The notes beneath the pieces were generated by a model that was not told the DNA's origin, made no database searches, and saw nothing but the letters and a program-made list of their open reading frames with translations. 64,000 nt of DNA from Methylobacillus gramineus (GTDB lineage Bacteria; Pseudomonadota; Gammaproteobacteria; Burkholderiales; Methylophilaceae), in contig NZ_JAJAVE010000003.1 of NCBI RefSeq assembly GCF_020532675.1, forward strand, positions 558,001 through 622,000, in the 5' to 3' direction. The translations under genes and the position numbers were made by a program. Below are positions 25,037-33,608 of the stretch, one piece after another. Each line of letters begins with the position of its first letter. Position 1 is the stretch's first letter.

Positions 25037-25840
25037 TTATTCGACGGCGAGTGTATGCGCAAACTTTCCTTCTTCATTATCGTGTGCTTTCACTTCAAGC
25101 TTGCCTGGGGCTGGTGGTACAAAGTCAAAGCGCAAATAAGGGTCTTCGCTGGTGCCTACCCCGAAGTCGACATCCAGTACGGGTTTACCATCATAGGTGA
25201 AAGTCGCTTTTTGTATATAAAAGGCGGGGCGGAAACCTTGTGACACCAGGTCTCGCTGTAGGCCGGTAAACATCGGGTGTTTGATGATGAATGTGGTCGT
25301 GGTGGCTTGGTTGAAGGTCACGGGTGTTTCGACATTCAGCTTGATTTTACCTGCAGCTGCCAATACCGCCTGATCGTCGCCATCGACTGCGCCGCCACAG
25401 CCTCCGGAAGCCCGGATTGGGATTGCTGTCGTAAAGAGTTTTCCATCTGCTGTTTCACCAACTGCGTGAATGAACGAGTCCGTTTCAAGCCGGATGCGTG
25501 TGGACAGGGTCAATTTCCCCAGCAGTTCTGACAGGTGGTAAGTGGCTGCAAGCTGGATTGGATTGGCGTCCACGATGATATAAACAGACTTGATTGCGTC
25601 AGCAGCACTCTGCGGTCTGTCTATCGTCAGCGTGATAGGCACTTGTGCGCCACTTTCTGCCCGCTTAGGCCCTGACAGGGTAATGAAATCAGCTTCTTCT
25701 ATATTGCGTTTGGGGAAGAAGCCCTCTTTGATCACAGGCCAGATGTCAGGTGAAGCCTCAGCCCAGGCGCTACCGCCTGTAATGGTAAAGATAATGGCTG
25801 CGAGGGAAATAATGATGTTGCTATGTAAGCCTGTGTTCAT
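25037..25840 (-). CDS. SoxYZ-like fused carrier protein of quinoprotein loci
   Basis: The protein has 267 residues. GGAGAAGAG precedes the start and a signal peptide ends GGSAWAEAS. The N-terminal half (about 30-150) resembles SoxY and ends in the carrier motif SGGCGG with Cys148, the only cysteine. The C-terminal half (about 165-267) resembles SoxZ (IKHPMFTGLQRD, FVPPAPGKLEVKAHDNE). In SoxY the terminal GGCGG Cys carries sulfur intermediates covalently; here it lies mid-chain between the fused domains. Fusions like this are known only from genomes with PQQ alcohol dehydrogenases, with an unknown cargo. A TonB receptor gene lies upstream on the same strand. Confidence 0.92.
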   Translation of the reverse strand: MNTGLHSNIIISLAAIIFTITGGSAWAEASPDIWPVIKEGFFPKRNIEEADFITLSGPKRAESGAQVPITLTIDRPQSAADAIKSVYIIVDANPIQLAATYHLSELLGKLTLSTRIRLETDSFIHAVGETADGKLFTTAIPIRASGGCGGAVDGDDQAVLAAAGKIKLNVETPVTFNQATTTTFIIKHPMFTGLQRDLVSQGFRPAFYIQKATFTYDGKPVLDVDFGVGTSEDPYLRFDFVPPAPGKLEVKAHDNEEGKFAHTLAVE

Positions 25841-25897
25841 ATGCTCTTCTCCATATATGACTCGATTTTTTATTATTTTGATTAAGCATACAACAAA

Positions 25898-25943
25898 CCA
25901 GGGGTTTACTACACAGCGATGATCGCTGGTAATAAACCCCTGG
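25898..25943. terminator. Nested inverted repeat between SoxYZ-like gene and PqqU-like receptor
   Basis: The outer arms CCAGGGGTTTA/TAAACCCCTGG enclose inner arms CAGCGAT/ATCGCTG. Reading on the minus strand it follows the receptor stop by 18 bases and should form a strong terminator or RNA-stabilising hairpin. No long T run follows, so partial read-through into the SoxYZ-like gene is possible. Confidence 0.6.
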
Positions 25944-25960
25944 AAGAGAGAATATGAAGA

Positions 25961-28066
25961 TTAGAATATATAGGTTGCGTTCAGGCCCATCAGCCAGTTC
26001 CGACCTGCACTTGGTTCATAGAAGCGATTATTCCCATCATTCACTCGGATTGAGCCTATATATTCCTTGTCGAATATATTTTCTACCCGAACATATTCGC
26101 TGAGACGCCAGTTTTGCAGCTTTTGCTGGAAGCCGGCACGAATGTTAAAGATGGTGTAAGAGTCTGCAGTATCAGTATTCACGTCATTGACGTATACCTT
26201 GCTGTTATGGCGAGCTTCAAAAGCCGTGCTGAATCCAGTTGTTTGATGTTTCCATGCAATCTCACCATATATCTGGCTTTTATAGGTGCCAGGTAAACGA
26301 TTGCCGGATTCAATGGTGTTATTTAATGCATTTGTATAAGTAGAGTCGAATTTTGCATTTAATAAGGTGTATGAGCCGAATAGGGAAAGATTATTAGCAA
26401 ATTTGGATTCAATGGAAAGCTCAGCACCATTGCGTTTAGTCTTGTTTGCATTTGTGTAGCTGACATTTCCAGCATTGTTTCCTTGTACTACGATTTCATC
26501 GTCAGTATGTATATTAAACCAGGTTAGATTTGCAACGGTGTTGTTACCTATGAATGCTTTTGTGCCAATTTCAAAATTGCGGCTCTCACTAGGTTTCAGA
26601 CCAAGGTTGGGGCCTGAAACTGGATTCACTGTTGCATATGCAGCTTCTGCAAAAGTTGGTGTTTCGAAGCCTTTCCCGTAGTTGGTGTATACGTTCCAGC
26701 TTGGTGTAATTTTCCAAACAGCACCAATAACGGGTGTGGTTTTTTCGTAAGTGACGTTACCACTTTTATCGATACCCCCAGATAATAGATTGTCATCAAC
26801 CTCTAGTTTAACTTTGGTGCGGCGGGCACCCAAGTGGAGGTCGAGGTTATCTAGTACAGACCATTGAGCCTGAATGTATTTGTCGGAGTTGGTCGCGATG
26901 TTTTCTTCATCTCGATTTAATATGCCAGTTTTGATACCGCCGGTAGCGTTGATATCTAAACGATCATCCCTCATCTTGCCGTATGTGAGTCCTATGCTGA
27001 TATTGTATGGTTTGCTGAAAAGCTCGCCTTTATTGTTCCAGCGAAGATCTGTACCCCAGAATTCACGATCAATAGAGCTCGCGCGTCCAAGAGCATTAAA
27101 TTGGTTAATCGAGAGATATTGTTCGTTTTTACGAGTACCTACATATGAAATCAGATTGATCGAGTTATTGTCATTAATCTTATGTTCAAGATTGAAGCCC
27201 ACTTGTGTTTGACTACGAGATACGCGTGTGTCAGCGCGTAATGCGCTAGGGGCTGCTTGTTTGCGGTCAGCTCGTACCTCACTCCTGTTAAGACCTAGGG
27301 GATCATCCGCTTCTTGATCAAACCAGTTAATCAATGTGGTGAGTTTGGTGTCCTCATTTAGATTGAAGCGGAATTTGGCTGTGCCTTGTTCTTTTTTATT
27401 ACTACTGTGATCGCGGTAGCCATCTGAGGAATAATTTGAATAGTTTATTAGGTATTCAAGACCGTCTGCAGTACCTGCTGCCCGTACATTTTCACGACGA
27501 GTGTTATAGCTGCCGAATAAAACACCACCCGATAACTCATGACCTTGCGGTGCATTCTCTGTCAGTAACTGAACCACGCCACCAGATGAGTTGCCGTACA
27601 GGGTGGAGAATGGGCCACGCATGACTTCTATACCTTGCATAACACCAAGGTCAACGCTGCCAGGTTGACCACTGCCATCTGGATAGGTTAGTGGAATGCC
27701 ATCCACATAAACGCGAACGCCGCGAACGCCAAATGCAGAGCGCGCACCAAACCCACGTGTGGAAATTTGGGGATCCTGAGACATTTGTGTGCGGTTTTGT
27801 GCGGTGATGCCTGGCACGCGGATGAGGCTTTCTGACAGTGTCATCTGGGCCTGTCCATCCTGGATTTGATCTTTGGTAACAACATCAATCGCGACTGGCA
27901 GGTCAAAGCTTCTTTGCGCTGCCCGTGTCGCTGTCACGACCACTGGGGATACCACCTGCAAGGATTCTTTGCTATCGGCCTCTTCCGCCAAGACAGGGTT
28001 TGAAGTCCCCCAGACACTTAATACAGCGAGCGGAATGAGTTTGAGTGAATACGATTTTCTTTGCAT
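25961..28066 (-). CDS. TonB-dependent receptor closely resembling E. coli PqqU (YncD)
   Basis: The protein has 701 residues. AGGGGA precedes the start, a signal peptide ends NPVLAEE and a TonB box-like SPVVVTATR follows. The plug contains TLSESLIRVPGITAQNR, STRGFGARSAFGVRGVRVYV, DGIPLTYPDGSGQ and MRGPFSTLYGNSSGGV, and the barrel ends with NIFDKEYIGSIRVND and RFYEPSAGRNW. These segments match E. coli YncD (NLSESLTGVPGLQVQNR, RGFGSRSTYGIRGIRLYVDG, NLFDKEYVGSVIVNE, RYYEPSPGRN), which has been reported as the outer-membrane PQQ receptor PqqU. In a PQQ-using methylotroph, next to quinoprotein relay genes, PQQ recapture or uptake of a related ligand is plausible. The ligand is inferred. Confidence 0.88.
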   Translation of the reverse strand: MQRKSYSLKLIPLAVLSVWGTSNPVLAEEADSKESLQVVSPVVVTATRAAQRSFDLPVAIDVVTKDQIQDGQAQMTLSESLIRVPGITAQNRTQMSQDPQISTRGFGARSAFGVRGVRVYVDGIPLTYPDGSGQPGSVDLGVMQGIEVMRGPFSTLYGNSSGGVVQLLTENAPQGHELSGGVLFGSYNTRRENVRAAGTADGLEYLINYSNYSSDGYRDHSSNKKEQGTAKFRFNLNEDTKLTTLINWFDQEADDPLGLNRSEVRADRKQAAPSALRADTRVSRSQTQVGFNLEHKINDNNSINLISYVGTRKNEQYLSINQFNALGRASSIDREFWGTDLRWNNKGELFSKPYNISIGLTYGKMRDDRLDINATGGIKTGILNRDEENIATNSDKYIQAQWSVLDNLDLHLGARRTKVKLEVDDNLLSGGIDKSGNVTYEKTTPVIGAVWKITPSWNVYTNYGKGFETPTFAEAAYATVNPVSGPNLGLKPSESRNFEIGTKAFIGNNTVANLTWFNIHTDDEIVVQGNNAGNVSYTNANKTKRNGAELSIESKFANNLSLFGSYTLLNAKFDSTYTNALNNTIESGNRLPGTYKSQIYGEIAWKHQTTGFSTAFEARHNSKVYVNDVNTDTADSYTIFNIRAGFQQKLQNWRLSEYVRVENIFDKEYIGSIRVNDGNNRFYEPSAGRNWLMGLNATYIF

Positions 28067-28174
28067 GGTGTTTTCCCCTGAATGCTGCTATTAAATTTTA
28101 ATGCGGCGAGCTTATGGGAAAGTCTTGCGCTTGACCATCAAGATAATCATTAATTTGGGGCGGGAAGCCCGATT

Positions 28175-29182
28175 TTATTGCGTATCAGGGGAAATATACC
28201 GCGGGTTTTGTATCATTGCGTCCAAAAAATCCTTGGTCGGTAGGTGAGGCAATAATCCCTTGCTGCTTATCACGATGCTGGCACTGGCACAGCCTGCCTG
28301 TAGTGCTTGTGCAATTGATTGTCCGGATAAAAGCTTATATATAAACGCACTGGCAAATGCATCCCCGGCGCCTATGCTATCGATCACCTGCGTTTGAAAT
28401 GCTGGGTGGATTATAGTCTGGCCGTTTTCCAGCCAGGCGATGACTCCCTGGCATCCCAGGGTGATCACCATGCTTTTGCCGGGATATGCATCCTTGTTAG
28501 ATACCTTTGCAAGAAATGCTTTTGCGCTATCTGCAGTATTAAAGATGCTGGGCTCTGTCTGAAAGAATGCCGCGGCCTCCGTTTGATTCATGATGAGCAC
28601 GTCAGTCGATGCCAGTAATTCGGGTGTAATCGCATGGAATGGTGAAGGGTTAAGAATGGTCAGGCGGCCTGCGTGTTTGGCGATGCTGAATGCGGTGGCA
28701 ATTGTAGATTCAGGGATTTCAAATGAGGCATAGGTAATGCCTGCCTGTGCTATACGGGATGCCCGGGCTCTGATATGGCTGGTATCCAGTAGCGCGTTGG
28801 CGCCAGCGTAGAGGGTAATGTTGTTCTGCCCGCTGTTGTCTATCAGGGCTACACCGTTGCCGTTATATTCTCCCAATTCAAGCAATTCCGGTGATGTCAG
28901 CGCCCAGTCATCCAGTGTCTGCTGATACTGCGAACGAGCGGCTGACGTGTTACCTACAGGAATGATGCCATCTACACTAATACCTAGTTTGTGCAGCCCG
29001 ATTAATACATTGAGGCCTTTGCCACCAGTCTCGCAATGGAAGCTGTCTGCGGCCAGAGACTCACCTGGGAATGGAAAGCGCCTGACGAAGAAAATGTGGG
29101 CAATCATCAGGCTGCCCAGTACAAACACTGAGGGTATCTGGTGCGAATATTGAGAGCGCTGTTGAGTAAAGTGTGCCAGCAT
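28175..29182 (-). CDS. PfkB-family sugar kinase (ribokinase-like)
   Basis: The protein has 335 residues and is cytoplasmic. PfkB signatures are CETGGKGLNVLIGLHKLG near residue 50 and the C-terminal DSIGAGDAFASAF near 270, whose Asp is the catalytic base. NPSPFHAITPELLASTDVLIMNQTEA is the typical central strand-helix region. It phosphorylates a sugar or nucleoside-like hydroxyl; the substrate cannot be told from sequence. It starts 24 bases after the GntR-type regulator gene, so the regulator and kinase are probably co-transcribed and the regulator may sense the kinase substrate or product. Confidence 0.88.
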   Translation of the reverse strand: MLAHFTQQRSQYSHQIPSVFVLGSLMIAHIFFVRRFPFPGESLAADSFHCETGGKGLNVLIGLHKLGISVDGIIPVGNTSAARSQYQQTLDDWALTSPELLELGEYNGNGVALIDNSGQNNITLYAGANALLDTSHIRARASRIAQAGITYASFEIPESTIATAFSIAKHAGRLTILNPSPFHAITPELLASTDVLIMNQTEAAAFFQTEPSIFNTADSAKAFLAKVSNKDAYPGKSMVITLGCQGVIAWLENGQTIIHPAFQTQVIDSIGAGDAFASAFIYKLLSGQSIAQALQAGCASASIVISSKGLLPHLPTKDFLDAMIQNPRYISPDTQ

Positions 29183-29206
29183 GCGTATCTGCTTTCAGTG
29201 CAGGCC

Positions 29207-29974
29207 TTAGCCTTTCATTTTGACCCGATAGGCATACGCATCGCCACGGAATGTGCCTTCAACGTACTCCAATAAAATACCTTCCTGCGAATAACTGCGT
29301 CGCTTGATTAGCAAGCAAGGTTGCGAGGCGGTAAAACCAAATGCCTGATTTTCGATTGGGTTAGATAAGACCGCTTCTACGGTTTGCTCGCACCAATCCA
29401 GGGAGTGTTTGCAGTGCTGTTGGATGGCTTGGTAAATCGACTCGCTTAAATCGATGGTTTGTAGCTCGGGCAAATGATGCAGGTTGTACCAGGCGATTTC
29501 GTGCGATAGCGGTTTCTCATTGCCATAGCGGATGCGTTCAATTTTGAGCAATGAAGCGTTCGAGTTCAGCCCAAACATGGAGGCCATGCCTCTATCCTGA
29601 ATCACGGATTGTTCCAGGATTTTTGACGAAGGCGTCATACCCAGCTCGTGCATTTCCTGAGTGAAACCTCGGAGCTTGAACATGTGTGTATCCAGCCGGC
29701 CTGGTGTTAATACTGTGGTGCCACCCTTGCGGTTACTGGTGATCAGCTTGCGGTTACGCAGCTCCATATAGCTGCGTTTGATCGTGATTTTGCTGACGTT
29801 CAATGCCTCCGAAAATGCTGTTTCGGTCGGTAAAAGCGTCCCTGGCTTTAACTCGTTATTGAGAATGAGCGTTTCCAGTTGCTGGAATAGCTGGGCGTAG
29901 AGAGGTTCCGGCGCATCTTTGTGCAATGTAACCAGACTGGTGATACACGCCGTGTTTTCTTCTAGTTTTTTCAA
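29207..29974 (-). CDS. GntR/HutC-family transcriptional regulator
   Basis: The protein has 255 residues from a TTG at 29974 with AAAGGT upstream; no ATG occurs before the DNA-binding domain. The winged helix (about 15-85) contains PLYAQLFQQLETLI, LKPGTLLPTETAFSEALNVSKITIKRSY and GGTTVLTPG. The effector domain (about 95-250) is of UTRA type (LLKIERIRYGNEKPLSHEIAWY, LIKRRSYSQEGILLEYVEGTFRGDAY), which binds phosphosugars or similar ligands. It precedes the PfkB kinase gene and lies divergent from the LGFP-repeat gene, so it could control both. Confidence 0.9.
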   Translation of the reverse strand: MKKLEENTACITSLVTLHKDAPEPLYAQLFQQLETLILNNELKPGTLLPTETAFSEALNVSKITIKRSYMELRNRKLITSNRKGGTTVLTPGRLDTHMFKLRGFTQEMHELGMTPSSKILEQSVIQDRGMASMFGLNSNASLLKIERIRYGNEKPLSHEIAWYNLHHLPELQTIDLSESIYQAIQQHCKHSLDWCEQTVEAVLSNPIENQAFGFTASQPCLLIKRRSYSQEGILLEYVEGTFRGDAYAYRVKMKG

Positions 29975-30110
29975 AAAATCAGACCTTTGTCATTCGGTGG
30001 TAATGCATTGAAATCCATCGGCATCTTAACGTTCTGGGCTAGGAGCGACAACCCATGATGAAAAATAGGCCCAAACCAGAACGGGGTAGATATTATGTTG
30101 GATGTATTTT

Positions 30111-30137
30111 AGGTATATTTATAAAATAAAGGTATAT
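30111..30137 (+). promoter_or_regulatory. Direct repeat in the GntR/LGFP divergent region
   Basis: AGGTATAT occurs at 30111-30118 and 30130-30137, 19 bases apart, about 45-70 bases before the LGFP gene start, in AT-rich sequence. It may be a regulator site or part of a promoter. The evidence is weak. Confidence 0.25.
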
Positions 30138-30178
30138 GATTATTGGTGTGTTGATATCAATTATTCAGAAGGTGGATC

Positions 30179-31090
30179 ATGGCAAAGATTGAGCTTGATG
30201 TTAATGAGTTGGGCAGCAGGCTTGGTGGCTGGCGTGTTAAAGATGGCACCGCAGCCGAATATAAAAGTGCAGGGAGCCATTACCTTACTTATGCACCGAT
30301 GATATCAAGCCCGATTGGAGGCGGTTTGCAGTTGATGGCAAGCATTGATCACATCATTAGCATCGAGAAAACAGATCATTGCCAGCTCCATATGCATTTT
30401 GATGCGAGTGGCATCTTGGTGAGTTGGAAAGTCGAGCTTAGTATTCAGGGAGCTTCCAAGTTCGATTCTGGATGGGTTCTAGAGGCTGCTGGTACTGGCA
30501 TGTTTGGGCGCGAGTACGCCGCGACTGCTGCCGTCGCTATAAAAGTCCTGAACACGGTGTCTGGGGTTGTCGCTGGACTGGCCACACATGGTGGTCGTGC
30601 AGTTTTTCCCTCAGTGATCCAAATGAATTTCAATCATATTATTGGATGCATGCGGCGTGAATTCTTGGTGTATGGGGAGATTGCTAGCAAATATGCAGCA
30701 TTGGGTGGGGAGCACGGGTTTCTTGGGCGTCCCTTGACCGATGAAACCGGAACATCTGGTCAGGTTGGTAGATGCCATCATTTTGAAAGTGGATCGATTT
30801 ACTGGACAACAAAAACGGGAGCCTGGGCAGTGCATGGCCCCATTCGCGATAAATGGGCGTCTTTAGGATGGGAGCGTAGCGTACTGGGATATCCCATTGC
30901 TGATGAGCAACAGCGCCCGGAAGGTGGCCGTTTCAGCAGGTTTCAGCATGGAGATATCCACTGGACTCAAGTGCGGGGCGCATGGATTGAGTTATCGAAA
31001 GTTGGCCAGGTAAAAAATCGGCTGAAAGATGCGGCGGCATTAAGTATCACTAATCCGGCAATAGCAGGGTTGGCTAGAAACCTGGGTTAA
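30179..31090 (+). CDS. LGFP-repeat protein with an unrecognised N-terminal domain
   Basis: The protein has 303 residues. GAAGGTGG precedes the start. The first 160 residues match nothing I know and have no signal peptide. Two LGFP repeats follow at about 165-215 and 218-270: KYAALGGEHGFLGRPLTDE with HHFESGSIYWTTKTGAWAVHG, then KWASLGWERSVLGYPIADE with SRFQHGDIHWTQVRGAWIEL. LGFP repeats are known from extracellular and cell-wall-associated proteins of actinobacteria, where they bind the envelope or glycans. Here the protein looks cytoplasmic or exported by an unseen route. It stands alone between the GntR regulator and moeA. Confidence 0.8.
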   Translation: MAKIELDVNELGSRLGGWRVKDGTAAEYKSAGSHYLTYAPMISSPIGGGLQLMASIDHIISIEKTDHCQLHMHFDASGILVSWKVELSIQGASKFDSGWVLEAAGTGMFGREYAATAAVAIKVLNTVSGVVAGLATHGGRAVFPSVIQMNFNHIIGCMRREFLVYGEIASKYAALGGEHGFLGRPLTDETGTSGQVGRCHHFESGSIYWTTKTGAWAVHGPIRDKWASLGWERSVLGYPIADEQQRPEGGRFSRFQHGDIHWTQVRGAWIELSKVGQVKNRLKDAAALSITNPAIAGLARNLG

Positions 31091-31132
31091 TCTACATGAG
31101 TTCCACTGATGAATGATTAGCCATGGGGTGTC

Positions 31133-32392
31133 TTAAATAATGCCTTCAAGCACTTGGACGTTGACAGTGCTGCCTGCCTGCACATTACCCACCGCCTCAT
31201 CGAGTACGATAAAACAATTGGCCTCAGACATCGAGCGCAATATCCCAGAACCCTGGTTGCTGGTAGGCCGGACTCGCCAAATGCCATTCCTATCGGGATA
31301 CAGGATGCCACGTTGAAACTCTGTACGCCCGGGAAGTTTGCGGATATCTTCTGTGCACACCATCTGAAGCAGGGGCTGTACTTGTAGATGGGTCTGTCCC
31401 ATCATGTATAGCAGGGCATCTCTTACGAACTGATAAAACGTCACCATGACAGATACAGGATTGCCAGGCAGGCCGAAGTAATGGGCATTGCCCACTTTGC
31501 CATACGCCAGTGGTCGGCCGGGTTTCATGGCAATTTTCCAGAACACTACCTGGCCTAGCTTTTCCAGCAATAGCTTCATGAAGTCGGCTTCGCCCACCGA
31601 AACACCGCCACTGGTGATGACCACGTCAGCCTGCTGTGAAGCATCAAGTAGTGTCTGCTCCAAAAGCTGTGGATCATCTGCTACTACTCCCATATCCAGA
31701 ATCTCGATATTCAGTCTGCTCAGCATACTGTGCAGGGTGTAGCGATTGCTGTCGTATATCTCTCCTTCTTCCAAAGGTTGGCCAATGCTGACCAGTTCAT
31801 CCCCGGTAGAAAAGAACGCCACGCGTAGTTTGCGATACACCGTGACTTCCCCTATGCCCAACGAGGCAATCAGGCCAATGTCAGACGGCCTGAGTGAGCG
31901 GCCTTGGGGCAAGACGATTTGTCCCTGTTGCAGGTCTTCCCCGGCATGGCGAACGTTGGCACCCGCTTTGGGTACCTCCGTCATGACCATTTGATCGTTT
32001 AGAGTCTGTGTATGTTCCTGCATCACCACAGTGTCTGTGCCTGCAGGGATGACTGCCCCGGTCATGATGCGTATACATTCTCCCGCTTGAACAACCCCGT
32101 CAAACGGCTTGCCAGCAAAAGCGGTACCGACGATTCTCAATGCGGTGGCGGCTGTATCATGGCTATGAAACGCATAACCATCCATGGCGGAGTTGTTGTG
32201 ATTCGGCACATTGGAGGGAGATAAAATGTCGCCTTCGAGGATGCGTCCCAATGCTTGCTTGAGCGGCAGGGTCTCTGTTGCTGTCAGCCGGGTCAGATAG
32301 TCACGGATAAAATGCCGGGCTTGTGTGACCGGCATGGAATTTGGGTCGTAGTCATCCTGACAGCTGATGTCAGACAAGTTTTTTGTAGTCAT
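31133..32392 (-). CDS. moeA: Molybdopterin molybdenumtransferase MoeA
   Basis: The protein has 419 residues from the ATG at 32392, whose ATGA overlaps the mobB stop; an ATG at 32413 also exists. MoeA inserts molybdate into adenylylated molybdopterin in the cytoplasm. Visible signatures are NNSAMDGYAFHSHD, the GAVIPAGTDTVVMQE loop, VAFFSTGDELV, GEIYDSNRYTL, TSGGVSVGEADF, KIAMKPGRPLAYG and FGLPGNPVSVMVTF, in the usual domain order. It is the last gene of the moaA-mobA-mobB-moeA row, all on the minus strand. Confidence 0.96.
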   Translation of the reverse strand: MTTKNLSDISCQDDYDPNSMPVTQARHFIRDYLTRLTATETLPLKQALGRILEGDILSPSNVPNHNNSAMDGYAFHSHDTAATALRIVGTAFAGKPFDGVVQAGECIRIMTGAVIPAGTDTVVMQEHTQTLNDQMVMTEVPKAGANVRHAGEDLQQGQIVLPQGRSLRPSDIGLIASLGIGEVTVYRKLRVAFFSTGDELVSIGQPLEEGEIYDSNRYTLHSMLSRLNIEILDMGVVADDPQLLEQTLLDASQQADVVITSGGVSVGEADFMKLLLEKLGQVVFWKIAMKPGRPLAYGKVGNAHYFGLPGNPVSVMVTFYQFVRDALLYMMGQTHLQVQPLLQMVCTEDIRKLPGRTEFQRGILYPDRNGIWRVRPTSNQGSGILRSMSEANCFIVLDEAVGNVQAGSTVNVQVLEGII

Positions 32393-32952
32393 GATTTTGA
32401 TATGTTGATCCATTGCGCGATGAAATCGGCAATCGTTTCCGGGTTATTCAAATCCAGGGTAGGAAGAGAGTGTATCAATGGCACATCGGTGGCAATCGCG
32501 ATGATGCTCTCGTCATGCTCCGCCAGTAATGGGTAGTCCAGGCTGGGGCGATAGATCTCAATCTTGGCAATCCTTGCCTCCTTAAATCCCTCAATCAGCA
32601 CAAGATCAACCATGTCGGTATCAATTTCAGGTAGTAGCTCTTCGAGTTTTATTTCGCTATTGGCTCTATCAGCAATACGATTGCGCTCTGTCATCAAGGC
32701 CCAGCGCAGGTTGGAGGCCACCAGGGTTTGTACTGCGCCAGCCTCGCGTAAGCGGTAACTATCTTTGCCGGGTTTATCGACATCAAATTGATGATGCGCA
32801 TGCTTGATGACTGAAAGTCGAATGCCTCGTTCAACCAACACTGGCATAAGCCTCGTGAGTAAGGTCGTTTTTCCGGCGCCGCTTCCATAGGCACAAAAGC
32901 CCAGTAGCGGCTTGGGGAAGGGCAGGGTAATTAAGCTGCTTGTTCCAGCCAC
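32389..32952 (-). CDS. mobB: Molybdopterin-guanine dinucleotide biosynthesis adapter MobB
   Basis: The protein has 187 residues. This P-loop GTPase has Walker A GSGAGKTTLLTRL near residue 24, IKHAHHQFDVDKPGKDSYRLREAGA and DLVLIEGFK (Walker B region) near 117. It assists MobA in attaching GMP to molybdopterin. Its start lies inside the last 22 bases of mobA and its end overlaps moeA by four bases, so the three genes are translationally linked. Confidence 0.95.
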   Translation of the reverse strand: MAGTSSLITLPFPKPLLGFCAYGSGAGKTTLLTRLMPVLVERGIRLSVIKHAHHQFDVDKPGKDSYRLREAGAVQTLVASNLRWALMTERNRIADRANSEIKLEELLPEIDTDMVDLVLIEGFKEARIAKIEIYRPSLDYPLLAEHDESIIAIATDVPLIHSLPTLDLNNPETIADFIAQWINISKS

Positions 32953-33509
32953 CGTAGCTCTTCAAGTGTATTGATATTGGTAAAGGCTTGGAAGTTGTCC
33001 GTGAAGGAAATTTCTATGCTATCCAGGGTGTTGATCCAATTTGCCATTTTGCGCTCGCCGCTATCCAGATAGGCCTTGAGGCTGGGCAGTAAGGAGCGAC
33101 GGCATAAACAGAATACGGGATGGGCCTGCATGCCAGTTTTGGCGACTGCAATATCGGCATCTCTTTCAATCAATCCGTTCATCAGGCGTTTTGCAAGATT
33201 GGCGGGTAACAATGGGGAGTCACACGGAACAGTTAAGATATAGGGGTGTTTGGCTTCCACCAGGCCTTTATGCAGTCCAGCCAGCGGGCCTGCAAAGTCG
33301 GCAATTTCATCCTGAATCACGCGATGGCCAAATGTGGCATAGCGCTCGACCTCACGATTGGCATTGATCAGGATTTCATCCACCTGGGGGCGTATACGCT
33401 GAATCACATGTTCTATCATCGGTTTGCCCAGGAAGTCGACCAGGCCTTTGTCGGCCCCCCCCATGCGGCGTCCCTTGCCTCCAGCTAATATCACACCGGT
33501 CATGTTCAT
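32931..33509 (-). CDS. mobA: Molybdenum cofactor guanylyltransferase MobA
   Basis: The protein has 192 residues and a nucleotidyltransferase fold. VILAGGKGRRMGGADKGL is the GTP-binding loop, followed by FLGKPMIEHVIQRI, DFAGPLAGLHKGL and the metal-binding Asp in TVPCDSPLLP. It transfers GMP to the molybdenum cofactor to give the form used by DMSO-reductase-family enzymes such as formate dehydrogenase or nitrate reductase. It is downstream of moaA by 99 bases and overlaps mobB. Confidence 0.96.
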   Translation of the reverse strand: MNMTGVILAGGKGRRMGGADKGLVDFLGKPMIEHVIQRIRPQVDEILINANREVERYATFGHRVIQDEIADFAGPLAGLHKGLVEAKHPYILTVPCDSPLLPANLAKRLMNGLIERDADIAVAKTGMQAHPVFCLCRRSLLPSLKAYLDSGERKMANWINTLDSIEISFTDNFQAFTNINTLEELRWLEQAA

Positions 33510-33608
33510 GCGTGATTTACTTTAACAGTGACACTGCCGGGATGAATAACCGTTACTCTTCTGGTCAGCATCATCAGTGTTAAGTTGGTTGGAATAGTTG
33601 CCACAGTC

